Of a stretch of DNA of 64,000 nt, positions 17,730 through 26,404 are shown piece by piece. The DNA is from Spirochaetia bacterium (GTDB taxonomy: Bacteria > Spirochaetota > Leptospiria > Leptospirales > Leptonemataceae). The stretch covers positions 1 through 64,000 of the forward strand of contig JAIOPQ010000011.1 in the NCBI GenBank assembly GCA_021413825.1, read 5' to 3'. Within the stretch, counting starts at the first letter, position 1. Each line of letters opens with the position of its first letter. The position numbers were made by a program, and so were the translations under genes. The notes beneath the pieces are model-generated. The model ran no database searches. It saw only the letters and a list, made by a program, of their open reading frames with translations, and had not been told where the DNA came from.

Positions 17730-18515
17730 ATGAGCAGCAATTTTGTTCCAATCCTCGGGCGAGAAGACTTGAATCCCTATCGCTTACCTGTTCGACTTTT
17801 CAACCAACGCTTCATTGATCCCTCGGGAAATATATTCAAGATACATTTTGATTTCAGAACAAGAGAAGCAAGAGTCGTGCAAGTGGTCAAGACGCGGCTT
17901 GAAGCAATGCGCATTCGCGCGAAGCTCGGAACGCCGGCGCCCGTGGAAAACAGGACGCCAGAGCGCCTGGAATCCCCAATTGTGCAGCCAGTTCTCAATC
18001 CTACACTGGCAGCCGATTTAATGGCAGATGTGGTCAAGATCAGTCCACGCATCGCTGGAATCATAGCCGTCCTTAAAGAATGCAGCCAGCACGGAGGCGA
18101 ACAGGGAAAAACACTCCTTCAAGTTATGCGCGAAGCAGATCTGAACTGCATCGCCAGAGCACAGGTAGCCATCCGACTCGTTAGATCCTCAGATTCAAAG
18201 CCGGGCGATTTGGTTACCCGATTCGACGATCGTTGGTTACAGAACTCAGAGATCTGCTTCGAGTTGTGCGAAGCGTATCAGACCATTTGTGAAGCCCTTG
18301 TGAAGCTCAAGACTTTTCACGGAGAACTAATCAATGCCCGCGATCGTATCTGGACGCGCACTCAGAAACGCAGTCTTGAAGACGCAGAGCACACGCTGCA
18401 AACCATGATGACTGGAGCCACAAAGATCGCCAAGGACCTGAGTAATTGGACTGCCAAACTCACGGCCCAGGGATCTTTTGCATTGAGCGCCGCTGGCTTC
18501 GACGAAAAGAACTAG
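17730..18515 (+). CDS. Hypothetical protein, paralogue of 22700
   Basis: 261 aa, soluble, unknown family. The N-terminal about 60 residues ('RFIDPSGNIFKIHFDFRTR', 'ARVVQVVKTRLEAMRIR') match the N-terminus of the protein encoded at 22700-23554 on the other strand. The rest is helical ('CFELCEAYQTICEALVKLK'), again like 22700 in style but with little identity. It sits between the LytTR regulator and phosphatase module 2. The shared N-terminus may be a docking or nucleic-acid-binding module; no function assigned. Confidence 0.55.
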   Translation: MSSNFVPILGREDLNPYRLPVRLFNQRFIDPSGNIFKIHFDFRTREARVVQVVKTRLEAMRIRAKLGTPAPVENRTPERLESPIVQPVLNPTLAADLMADVVKISPRIAGIIAVLKECSQHGGEQGKTLLQVMREADLNCIARAQVAIRLVRSSDSKPGDLVTRFDDRWLQNSEICFELCEAYQTICEALVKLKTFHGELINARDRIWTRTQKRSLEDAEHTLQTMMTGATKIAKDLSNWTAKLTAQGSFALSAAGFDEKN

Positions 18516-18622
18516 AAAGCAAGATGCCGGAACATTCGGTCCTGCACCCGGGCCATCCCCGTTTTCGTCCCTTTGCTGTCCACTCCATCGACATAAAGTA
18601 GTCTGTATGGTATATATGATCC

Positions 18623-20173
18623 GTGAATAACGGAAAGATGAACGGCTCTGCATCCATGCCGATCCAGGCTGCGGCGATTCCAGTAAAAGCCAGGCGCTCC
18701 CTGGGATTGCACATTGCGATGGCATACACGATACTTGCAAGCGCCAACTTGTTGTTTTTTCTTGCGATGATCTTTGAGAATCAATCCGACATCCTGCTTC
18801 AGTTGTTTCAATATCGCTCTGAATCGCTCGTTCAGAAGATCGCCACTGACATTCAGAGGGGATCCCTGGGAGAAGATGCAGCGTCTGGATATGAAAAGAT
18901 CCAGTCTCTTCTCACTACTCATGCACCGCGGGAGATCAATTTAGTAAACTCAGAGGGAGTACCCATCAAAAGCACCGTCAAGCGGGATTCCATGAGCATT
19001 AAGCAGTTTCAGGACTCAATTCTTCCACGCCTTGCAGATTTCAAGCGAGCAGACTCATTGTTTGAATCACGTTATGCGGCCACTCTCGACGAGAGTAATT
19101 TCAGCTTAAACTTTATTCTACCAATAACCCTGGGTAAGGGTGTTTTTTATGCCAATGTAGTTCTTGATATCCAGGCAATGCAGGATCGTTTGCAACACAT
19201 ATACATTCAGGCTGGAATAGCCGTAGCCTGGGTCCTGGCCTTCCACCTTGCATTGGGGATTTATGTCTATCGGATGTTGCTCAGGCGTGTTTCTTCTTTG
19301 ACCGCAGCAAGCCAGAATCTTGCAAGCGGGGATCTGACAACCCGTATCACCTGGGCTCCGCGTGGGGGTGACGAACTCGATCAGCTTGGAATGGCGTTTA
19401 ACGGTATGGCGGAAAACCTTTCCTCCACAATCAAGGAAGTCAAGGGGCTTAACAGGGCCATTCAGGCAGAGCTCACCATTGGTAAAACAGTCCAAGAATT
19501 GATAGTCGGGAGCGCGAGTGATTTTGCGGCGTACAAACCCTTCATTCACTACAGGCCCCTTCGCCAGGTCAGCGGAGACGTGTATAAATTCTACGAGATT
19601 GGCCCGGGAATGCATGGGATGTTCTTTGGTGATGCCTGCGGACATGGCGTTTCTGCCGCTTTGATTACATCACTGGTTATAAACTTTCTGGATCGCATCG
19701 TCGCGACAGAAAACAATCCCGGAAAAATCATACGTCTATTAGCCGATCAAATACTCGCAACTCTACAGGGTTCCTACTACACTACTGCAGTCTTTATTCT
19801 ATTCCACGATGAAAGCAGGCGCATGTTTGTTTGCAATGCCGGGCATCTGCCACCGCTTGTCCTCAGGAAGACAGGTAAACTTTTGCAGGCTGGACCAGGT
19901 GGACCTCCGGCTGGAGTTGCAGGAGATTTTCAGTATGAGATTCTCAGCCTGGAATCGCGCCCTGGCGATCGCATATTCATCTACTCTGACGGTATGATTG
20001 AAGCCATGAATCAAGCGCGAGATCTGTATGGATTTGAGCGCTTCTGCGACACAATTCGCGCCAATGCAAATGAGGACCTTCAGACCATGGGTAAGGCAAT
20101 TATTGATGACATCGATTCATTCAGTCAACATTTTCATGATGATGCAACACTGATTATTCTGGAGGCACCCTGA
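18623..20173 (+). CDS. HAMP-SpoIIE (PP2C-type) Ser/Thr phosphatase, module 2
   Basis: 516 aa from GTG 18623 (ATG 18638 or 18656 are alternatives). Same design as 11683: membrane helix ('AYTILASANLLFFLAMIF'), sensor domain, second helix ('AGIAVAWVLAFHLALGIYVY'), HAMP ('GDLTTRITWAPRGGDELDQL') and SpoIIE phosphatase with 'RQVSGDVYKFY', 'GDACGHGVSAAL', 'NAGHLPP', 'YSDGMIEA' and 'HDDATLII', so the metal ligands are intact. First gene of module 2; the next two genes are coupled to it. Substrate unknown; a phospho-STAS protein is the family expectation. Confidence 0.85.
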   Translation: MNNGKMNGSASMPIQAAAIPVKARRSLGLHIAMAYTILASANLLFFLAMIFENQSDILLQLFQYRSESLVQKIATDIQRGSLGEDAASGYEKIQSLLTTHAPREINLVNSEGVPIKSTVKRDSMSIKQFQDSILPRLADFKRADSLFESRYAATLDESNFSLNFILPITLGKGVFYANVVLDIQAMQDRLQHIYIQAGIAVAWVLAFHLALGIYVYRMLLRRVSSLTAASQNLASGDLTTRITWAPRGGDELDQLGMAFNGMAENLSSTIKEVKGLNRAIQAELTIGKTVQELIVGSASDFAAYKPFIHYRPLRQVSGDVYKFYEIGPGMHGMFFGDACGHGVSAALITSLVINFLDRIVATENNPGKIIRLLADQILATLQGSYYTTAVFILFHDESRRMFVCNAGHLPPLVLRKTGKLLQAGPGGPPAGVAGDFQYEILSLESRPGDRIFIYSDGMIEAMNQARDLYGFERFCDTIRANANEDLQTMGKAIIDDIDSFSQHFHDDATLIILEAP

Positions 20174-21655
20174 CTGAAACGGACAGCATTTGTATTTTTG
20201 CTGCCGATTGCTTTTATTGGCAGCAGCTTTTTGTTGATGAATGGGATGTCACGCGTGCGCATGGCTGAGCTCCGACAACAAGTGCAGCGTGACAGAATCC
20301 TTAACTACGAGCTTTCCTCCCGTGTACTTCAGATTCGCATCCGAGATTTGCTTGGCGTCAACCAGGAATTTGCAAACGAGGTAGCAGCCGGAGTATTCGA
20401 AACCCAAATTCTAAACGCAAATGCGGTTGAAATACCAACGTTAAACGCCCTAGAACACGCATCTCTAATTGGAATAAATATAGTCCGGCGACTCATGTTC
20501 AAACGCCCACTCACGCTCGCTCAGGATACAGAAACATGGAAAAAGCTGAGTGCGGCGTTCATGCTGGAAAGAATGCGACGATTTGGTTCTGCTGCCCGTC
20601 TTTACAAGCAGGTACTTGAACGGGGTTTGACGGAAGATTCCCAGGCATTCGTCATGCTTCATTTGGGATATTGCCTTGCAGTCCAGGGGGAATTTGATGT
20701 GGCCCTGACATCGCTGGAGATGGTTAAAAATAAATTTAATGGAACACACTATTCAGAAACAGCAACCAGGATTATCGAGCTAATTCTTTCAGGTGATCAG
20801 GAATCGACCCGAATAGAAGCGAGCAACGTGTCACCCCTGGAGAAGGCACGTCGCTTAGCCAGCATTGGCCGCTGCTCTGTTGCGTTACATTATTTTCAAA
20901 CTACAGAGGAGAAGCAGATTTCTGATCTGTATACAGAAGCAGGTTGCCTTGAGAAAACTGGACAGATTCCGGGTGCAGTACTGCATTACGCACAAATTGC
21001 TGAGAAGACCAGGGACCAGAGCCTCAAGAGGGAAGTGAATCGCCGATTGCTACTGGCGGGCGAATTCTACGGCGGCGGCAAAGAAGTACTCAACCAGGCA
21101 ATTGCCCAGGCGAAGGTTCTTGGAGATGCTACGGCAGTTAGATTAATGCAAACAGCAATCCTTGAACGGAGGAAGGATGTTGTTTCAGAATCTGAAGTTC
21201 TTGAACAGGCCGCTGAGGCTGTTCAAACACCGGCAGAAAAACCAATGTTGGAAGAAAAGGCAGTCCAACCAGAAATAAAAATAGAACCGCCAAACCAGAA
21301 GCCAGAGATCCGATTACCTTCACCAGCTGAAAGCAAGCCACCCGATACAGCACCCACGGAATACGCGCTTTCTATTCAGACGCGGGGCGGGCGCTACATA
21401 TCTGCCCGCTCATTGACAGTTGATTCGAGTTCAATCCTGGCACAATCTCCGCTGTTGCGTGTCCGATTACCTTTGGACGACGTTGCATCTATTGCTGCAA
21501 GCGGTGAAAACGCAATTCTGCGAGTCTATCTTACCAACGGCGAGGGATTTCGCGCAAACATGCTTCAGATCGATTTTACAAACAATCAGCTAATCGGTGA
21601 AAACACTTCGGTTCCATTGGATCGTGTAGCGCGTATCGCATCGGAGAAACGCTGA
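20174..21655 (+). CDS. TPR-like exported protein, module 2, probable CTG start
   Basis: About 493 aa if read from CTG 20174, directly after the phosphatase stop, with GGAGG 9 nt upstream. This gives a signal peptide with a charged start ('KRTAFVFLLPIAFIG'), matching the paralogue at 13250. The first conventional start, TTG 20198, loses the charged residues and has no good ribosome site. 'ELRQQVQRDRILNYELSSRVL' and TPR-like pairs follow (about 110-330). A Pro/Glu-rich linker (about 345-395) absent from module 1 precedes the beta domain 'YALSIQTRGGRYISARSL'. The stop overlaps the next start (TGATG). Confidence 0.65.
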   Translation: MKRTAFVFLLPIAFIGSSFLLMNGMSRVRMAELRQQVQRDRILNYELSSRVLQIRIRDLLGVNQEFANEVAAGVFETQILNANAVEIPTLNALEHASLIGINIVRRLMFKRPLTLAQDTETWKKLSAAFMLERMRRFGSAARLYKQVLERGLTEDSQAFVMLHLGYCLAVQGEFDVALTSLEMVKNKFNGTHYSETATRIIELILSGDQESTRIEASNVSPLEKARRLASIGRCSVALHYFQTTEEKQISDLYTEAGCLEKTGQIPGAVLHYAQIAEKTRDQSLKREVNRRLLLAGEFYGGGKEVLNQAIAQAKVLGDATAVRLMQTAILERRKDVVSESEVLEQAAEAVQTPAEKPMLEEKAVQPEIKIEPPNQKPEIRLPSPAESKPPDTAPTEYALSIQTRGGRYISARSLTVDSSSILAQSPLLRVRLPLDDVASIAASGENAILRVYLTNGEGFRANMLQIDFTNNQLIGENTSVPLDRVARIASEKR

Positions 21656-22668
21656 TGAGAGGAAACGTTAGCAGGTCGATTTACATTGCACCAGGATTGC
21701 TCTTGTTTCTGAACCTGTTTGTATTTCCAGCCACACTGCTTGCGGATCGAATTCTATTAAAGAACGGCCAAACACTGGAAGGCCAGTTCATTGGAGAAGA
21801 AGGAGAGACTGTAATTATAAAGACTGAGCAAGGCAAACATCAGATTCTCTCTTCTGAAATCGAAGAAGTCAAACTTGGCCTGAGTGGGATGCGTCTCTGC
21901 TATCAGTTGCGTAAAGATGGGACAAACATCTGTGATGATTTATTTCGAGGCATCAAAAGTGGATTCCTTATATTCATTCAAGCTCCGCACTTTGACCAGG
22001 AGCGAAAGCTACCCCTCGCGTCGCTTAGCCGCGTTGAGATATGGCCAGAGCGAGATATGAACGTGCTTGGTGAAATTGATCTGGTGAGTGCCAACGGGAA
22101 AGTAACTTTGCACAACGGCGTTGCCATAGCCGGTTCCATGCAAAAGCAGTCTGACAAAATAGTAGTTCAGGGAAATGCAGGAACTCTTGATGTTGCGAGT
22201 CGCTCAATAGCCCACCTTGAACTCGACCTCGCACCTGTTGAGAAGGCGCCCCTGGCCAATAGCTCCAGGTTTCTGCGATTCATACCCGGATACTCAAAGT
22301 GGCAGAATGGAAGCAAGGTCCTTGGTGGCATCCAGGGCGGGCTTTTCCTCAGCGGAGCAGGTCTTGCAGTTTTCCATGGAATTGGAATGCGCACAGCTGC
22401 GGCCCAAGCATCCGATCCCAGCACATGGCTCTTCTATAACAAATCACATAGACAGGCTTACAACGCGCATGCGACGGGTTTCAAATTCGGATCGTCTCTT
22501 GCTCTGGGTATGCTTGCCTGGAACCTGACGGATATTCTCTTCTTTCAGAAGAAGCCTCAAGCTGTGCTAAACGAACGAAACGGAACATTTACAATCGGAA
22601 CCAGGATCCTGCCGCGTGAGAATAAACTCGATCGAATTTCCTACTTTTCCTATAGTATCGCCTACTAA
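21655..22668 (+). CDS. Small-barrel membrane protein, module 2
   Basis: 337 aa. Signal peptide or anchor ('LLLFLNLFVFPATLLA'), then 'DRILLKNGQTLEGQFIGE' and 'IIKTEQGKHQILSSEIEEV', matching 'DRLILKSGKVLNGT' in the product at 14650; further small beta repeats and two hydrophobic stretches follow (about 222-245 and 280-300). Cys residues near 82 and 94 are at the same places as in module 1. TGATG overlap couples it to the TPR gene. Unknown function; the pairing with a SpoIIE phosphatase in both modules suggests they act together at the envelope. Confidence 0.6.
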   Translation: MRGNVSRSIYIAPGLLLFLNLFVFPATLLADRILLKNGQTLEGQFIGEEGETVIIKTEQGKHQILSSEIEEVKLGLSGMRLCYQLRKDGTNICDDLFRGIKSGFLIFIQAPHFDQERKLPLASLSRVEIWPERDMNVLGEIDLVSANGKVTLHNGVAIAGSMQKQSDKIVVQGNAGTLDVASRSIAHLELDLAPVEKAPLANSSRFLRFIPGYSKWQNGSKVLGGIQGGLFLSGAGLAVFHGIGMRTAAAQASDPSTWLFYNKSHRQAYNAHATGFKFGSSLALGMLAWNLTDILFFQKKPQAVLNERNGTFTIGTRILPRENKLDRISYFSYSIAY

Positions 22669-22684
22669 TCTCAAACCGGGTTAC

Positions 22685-22719
22685 GGCGTAAGACTCTGGT
22701 TACAAGTAGCGCTTACGCC
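22685..22719 (+). terminator. Hairpin at end of module 2
   Basis: GGCGTAAG (22685-22692) pairs perfectly with CTTACGCC (22712-22719), followed by AGTTTTC. It lies 17 nt after the module 2 stop and runs into the last codons of the convergent gene at 22700. A modest intrinsic terminator for the + strand. Confidence 0.45.
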
Positions 22720-23554
22720 AGTTTTCAATTCGAGCGATTTTCTCCTGACATGCATCTCGCGTTACGCCCAGACTGGCTCTTGAATCCTTGAAGAACTGAC
22801 GCTGGTTAGCCGGATGCTTCATCATCTCTTCCTCTGGAACTTTTTCGGTAATCAGCTTAACGTCTTCGGAATATTTGAGTAGTCTGTGAAAGGAATCAGA
22901 AAGGCGATCCTGCCATTCCCATCTGCGCATGGATTCAAGTTTCATGGGTTCATCAGGAATACTATCAAGAACCTTGCGTTTTTCAGGTGCGACGCGAATG
23001 AGCGCTGTGTGAATGGAGGGCGGACGCCCAAGCCATTCGCGACACACTGTGATGGCTTCTTCTGTTTTGCGCCAGGCTTCCCGCTCAATATCCCGCGAGA
23101 GATCCATAAATTCCTGCGTTAGCACATTCTCGAATACGCGCGATTGGCGGAGTTTAGTCATGGAGGCTTGCTGGCTTTCTTTTAGCCTGGGCAACTCTGC
23201 CAGGCATTCTTCTACAAATTTCTGTTCATGAAATATTTCATCGTCTGGAATAAATGGCATGGAGGAAGAAACCGACTCCTCTTCTGTAACCGTCTCTGTT
23301 GTGTTGGTCTGCGGACGTTCTGGTGCCTTCTTTTTTTCCTGAACGATTGTTTGTTGCAGTCGTCTGGCCTCAAGTCGATTGGAGACGACCTGGACAACTT
23401 CCGGTCTACGTGTCTTTAGATTGAACCTGAGCGCGTATCGATGGCCCTGTCGATCGATGAATCGCTTGTCCATGTCTCGAACTGAAATCTTGAGCACGTC
23501 AATTTCGTCGATAGACTCAATGGGTATGTAATTGTACTGCAACTGACCACCCAT
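22700..23554 (-). CDS. Hypothetical protein, paralogue of 17730
   Basis: 284 aa, soluble, highly charged. The N-terminal region ('MDKRFIDRQGHRYALRFNLKTR', cut here, then 'EVVQVVSNRLEARRL') is the shared element with the product at 17730. A linker rich in Lys, Thr and Glu follows (about 70-95), then a helical C-terminal domain. It converges on module 2, so copies of this family lie at both ends of that module. Function unknown. Confidence 0.55.
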   Translation of the reverse strand: MGGQLQYNYIPIESIDEIDVLKISVRDMDKRFIDRQGHRYALRFNLKTRRPEVVQVVSNRLEARRLQQTIVQEKKKAPERPQTNTTETVTEEESVSSSMPFIPDDEIFHEQKFVEECLAELPRLKESQQASMTKLRQSRVFENVLTQEFMDLSRDIEREAWRKTEEAITVCREWLGRPPSIHTALIRVAPEKRKVLDSIPDEPMKLESMRRWEWQDRLSDSFHRLLKYSEDVKLITEKVPEEEMMKHPANQRQFFKDSRASLGVTRDACQEKIARIENWRKRYL

Positions 23555-23596
23555 CCGGAAGAGTATTGTCTGGCTTCCCGGATTGTAAAGCCAGAC

Positions 23597-25006
23597 TCAG
23601 CGTGACGCAGCAACGGGTTTTCTTCTACCCTGCTCTTTTTTCAAGGACTCAAGCGCCGCGAAAAATGGACCGTACGTGTTGGCAGCATGCCAAACAATGT
23701 ACCCGTCCCCTCCACTATCTTCAGAGGCACGCAGCTGCGCTTTTATATAATCGGTCAAAGTCAGGCCGGACTCATGCACGCGCATTGGGAAACCTTGAAT
23801 ATAAGCGATCACACGCGTTGAACCGGAACGCGCCTTTGAGGCTTTTACGCCATCGTAGATTGTCTTATATGGGTCCTTGCGTCGATCGAGTTCCCCGTAA
23901 AAATGTGAAGGATAGAGCATGGGGTAGAGCGTATCGAGGTGTGCAGAAAAGAGTTCAATCTTCTGGCCAATGATGTCATCGTTATTGAACACCACTCGAC
24001 CAAAGATGTCGGCACCTACACGAATTCCATAGGGCCGGAGACGATCCGTTGCCATTTTAAGAATCCCGCCTACCATGCGGTAGCGTTGGGCCAGGCCGAC
24101 TTTTGACAAATTGCGATTATCAGCAAATCGTATATAATCCAGCTGAACTTCCATGAAACCCATGCGCGCAGCGTTCTCGGCAGAACGCAGAACCGACTCA
24201 AGCTTGCCCAGCGACGGCGGATAGGTGTCAAGACCGCCCTGGAAACATACAACGCGCGCAACCATATAAAAGCCATGCGAACGGGCCATGGTCATAAAGG
24301 CTTCTGGGGGCATGCGCTCTACTGCTATGTGATCTTTGCCAACAAGCTGAACGTCTACTACCAGGGTATTGATGCCTGCGTTTTTGGCCGATCGAACCAA
24401 AGGCTCGTACATAGATGGGATACGAATGACTTCATTTGTAATGTAAATTCCACGATAAAACCGCGGGTCGTCATGAACAAAAAGACTTCTTGGCGTTGGC
24501 TCAAGATTGGTTGGAAAACCGGCGACGGGACGAGAATTTTCCAGATCAAGGGTTGGTTTTTGACGATCCGCTGCACGACGTTCGCTGGCCTTACGCTCAG
24601 CGTTCTTTCTGTCAGCATTCCTGCGTTCGCTTGCTTTTAGATCGCGGCCACGATCCGTAGCGCGATCGGCGCTGGCCACACGATCCTTACCATTCCTGGA
24701 GGGTTTTTCTGATTCCTCCCTATCTATTGCAAGGGCGCGGTCAGACGCCAGATCTTCCGTTTTTTTACGATCTTCAGCCGGTCCCGGAATTCTTGGAATG
24801 TCAGATACATCCCCGCCCATTCCGCGGAGGAGTGCTTCAGCTCCAGAATCGGGTGAATCGCGCAGTCCTGCCTGGGCAAATAATCCAAATGCCAGGACTC
24901 CACCTGCAACTGCTAGCCCGGCCAGGATTCGTCTCGAGATCCTGGTGGAGACAAGAACCCTCGCCTTACGGTATTGTTGCATAATATAATATATCGGATG
25001 ATTCAT
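23597..25006 (-). CDS. DUF4015 glycoside-hydrolase-like exported protein
   Basis: 469 aa. A short cytosolic N-terminus and a membrane helix ('ILAGLAVAGGVLAFGLFAQAG', residues about 27-47) are followed by a very charged Arg/Asp/Glu/Lys linker (about 75-165) with near-repeats such as 'ASERRNADRKNAERK'. A DUF4015 TIM-barrel domain covers about 180-460 ('YRGIYITNEVIRI', 'GINTLVVDVQLVGKDHI', 'EVQLDYIRFADN', 'VGADIFGRVVF', 'DTLYPMLYPSHF', 'VIAYIQGF'). The family is predicted to act on polysaccharides, though activity is unproved. The D-Y-I-R-F segment matches the family core. ATG 24982 (residue 9) is an alternative start. Confidence 0.8.
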   Translation of the reverse strand: MNHPIYYIMQQYRKARVLVSTRISRRILAGLAVAGGVLAFGLFAQAGLRDSPDSGAEALLRGMGGDVSDIPRIPGPAEDRKKTEDLASDRALAIDREESEKPSRNGKDRVASADRATDRGRDLKASERRNADRKNAERKASERRAADRQKPTLDLENSRPVAGFPTNLEPTPRSLFVHDDPRFYRGIYITNEVIRIPSMYEPLVRSAKNAGINTLVVDVQLVGKDHIAVERMPPEAFMTMARSHGFYMVARVVCFQGGLDTYPPSLGKLESVLRSAENAARMGFMEVQLDYIRFADNRNLSKVGLAQRYRMVGGILKMATDRLRPYGIRVGADIFGRVVFNNDDIIGQKIELFSAHLDTLYPMLYPSHFYGELDRRKDPYKTIYDGVKASKARSGSTRVIAYIQGFPMRVHESGLTLTDYIKAQLRASEDSGGDGYIVWHAANTYGPFFAALESLKKEQGRRKPVAASR

Positions 25007-25125
25007 AAATTGTTTCTAGCACGCTTTTGCGCGAATGCAGACCAGATTTTTGTAGGACTCTCCCCTGAAAACCCAAATCAAAATATGGTTCCCGCCAGGC
25101 GTGCTTGCTAGAATTCGGAAGAATA

Positions 25126-25139
25126 GCGGTGCGTACCGC
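25126..25139. repeat. Small hairpin before gene 25151
   Basis: GCGGT-GCGT-ACCGC, a 5-bp stem with a 4-nt loop, lies 11 nt before ATG 25151 and would cover the ribosome-binding region of the leader. Farther upstream, TTCTAGCACGC (25013-25023) and GCGTGCTTGCTAGAA (25100-25114) form a second, imperfect inverted pair. Confidence 0.25.
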
Positions 25140-25150
25140 AGAGCAGCTAT

Positions 25151-25567
25151 ATGACTTTTATTGAACTTACTATGAATGAGGGTTCCATGCTAGTGAATCC
25201 ATTTGCGGTTCGCTCAGCAACTCCTGTGACAGATGGACAGGGAGCAACGCTACATTATCTGCTCGAATTTGTAGATGGAACAAACCTCAAAGCAGATACA
25301 GCACGCGACATGGACTTAATTCATAAGTATCATGCAATGTTCACGCATACTCGCACATCGGGCAAGACCGTAATGACATCGCAGGGCTCATTTCACTCTG
25401 TTAACGTAAACATTATTCAGAACTATGAATCCGTAGAGTCTAGAGTCGGAACGATTCGCCTGGTTATTATCACATTCTATGGCGGAGAAAAACGAATCTA
25501 CGACAGCGAGTACGACATTAACGTACTGCAACACTGGATTCGTTCCCAAAACGTAATCGTTAAGTAA
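25151..25567 (+). CDS. Hypothetical protein
   Basis: 138 aa, no signal peptide or membrane helix, mixed alpha/beta. No family recognised. The opening 'MTFIELTMNEGSMLVNPFAVRSA' faintly recalls FlbD-type small proteins, but the rest does not fit. Weak ribosome site. It stands alone between divergent 23597 and convergent 25571. Confidence 0.5.
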   Translation: MTFIELTMNEGSMLVNPFAVRSATPVTDGQGATLHYLLEFVDGTNLKADTARDMDLIHKYHAMFTHTRTSGKTVMTSQGSFHSVNVNIIQNYESVESRVGTIRLVIITFYGGEKRIYDSEYDINVLQHWIRSQNVIVK

Positions 25568-25570
25568 AAA

Positions 25571-26404
25571 CTACGGGTTCTTGAATTTAGGGCGCCGCCG
25601 TTCCATCACCGCTGATAGTCCCTCTACAAAGTTTCCTTCAAGGAATACTGCGAACTTTTGATCACCGGAATTCAGATATGCATCAAACTTCTGAATGATG
25701 GGAAGCCTTAGATTTTCTTTCACAGAACGGATACTTGCCAGCGGCAGTTCAAACATCGACCGGAGATATTTTTCAGATTCAGCCAACAGTTTATCGGCCG
25801 GAACCAGACGATCGGCTAGACCTATCTGCAAGCATTCTTCCGGCTTATAACGCTCCGCAAGCATTGCGATTTGCCGCAGATGGTGCGGACCCGTAATCGT
25901 CTGGATAATATCGAGCAGGACATCCGGGATTGTTAGTCCGACACGAACCTCAGAGAAACAATATGAATACTTCCCTTCTGCAAGATATCTGAAGTCTGTT
26001 AACGCGCCAATTACAGCGCCTCCAGCCATTGCATGACCGGCAATGGCACTCAGCGAAGGCTTTGAAAACGCGTAGAGATTTCTGGAAAAACTCAGAAACG
26101 AAAGGAACGTTTCCATTCTGCCCTGCTTATCCATGGGGAGGAGCGCCTGGGGATCCAGACCATTTGAAAAAAAATTTTCTGAAGACGAATCAATCAGAAG
26201 GGCCCAACAATCTGGATTCCTCTCAAGATCTTGAATCGTTTGATTTAGTTCCTTGATTAAATCCGGATTGAGCGCGTTCAGGGGCGGCCTTGCAAGCGTG
26301 AGGCGTGCCAGATGATCCTTGATTTCAATTTTCACATTTCCCATGCGCAATTTTGTAACCCGTGTGGATCCGGTCTCTGATTTTTTCTGAGGCGAACGAC
26401 TCAA
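25571..26404 (-). CDS. Enoyl-CoA hydratase/isomerase (crotonase) family protein
   Basis: 277 aa from TTG 26404, which forms a TTGA overlap with the MarR gene; ATG 26344 (residue 21) would give a typical N-terminus 'MGNVKIEIKDHLARLTL'. Crotonase fold: 'ARPPLNALNPDLIKEL', oxyanion-hole region 'FFSNGLDPQALL' and 'AIAGHAMAGGAVIGAL', and a possible catalytic Glu in 'CFSEVRVGLTIP'. Acts on acyl-CoA thioesters; the exact reaction cannot be told. Second gene of a MarR-crotonase operon. Confidence 0.82.
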   Translation of the reverse strand: MSRSPQKKSETGSTRVTKLRMGNVKIEIKDHLARLTLARPPLNALNPDLIKELNQTIQDLERNPDCWALLIDSSSENFFSNGLDPQALLPMDKQGRMETFLSFLSFSRNLYAFSKPSLSAIAGHAMAGGAVIGALTDFRYLAEGKYSYCFSEVRVGLTIPDVLLDIIQTITGPHHLRQIAMLAERYKPEECLQIGLADRLVPADKLLAESEKYLRSMFELPLASIRSVKENLRLPIIQKFDAYLNSGDQKFAVFLEGNFVEGLSAVMERRRPKFKNP

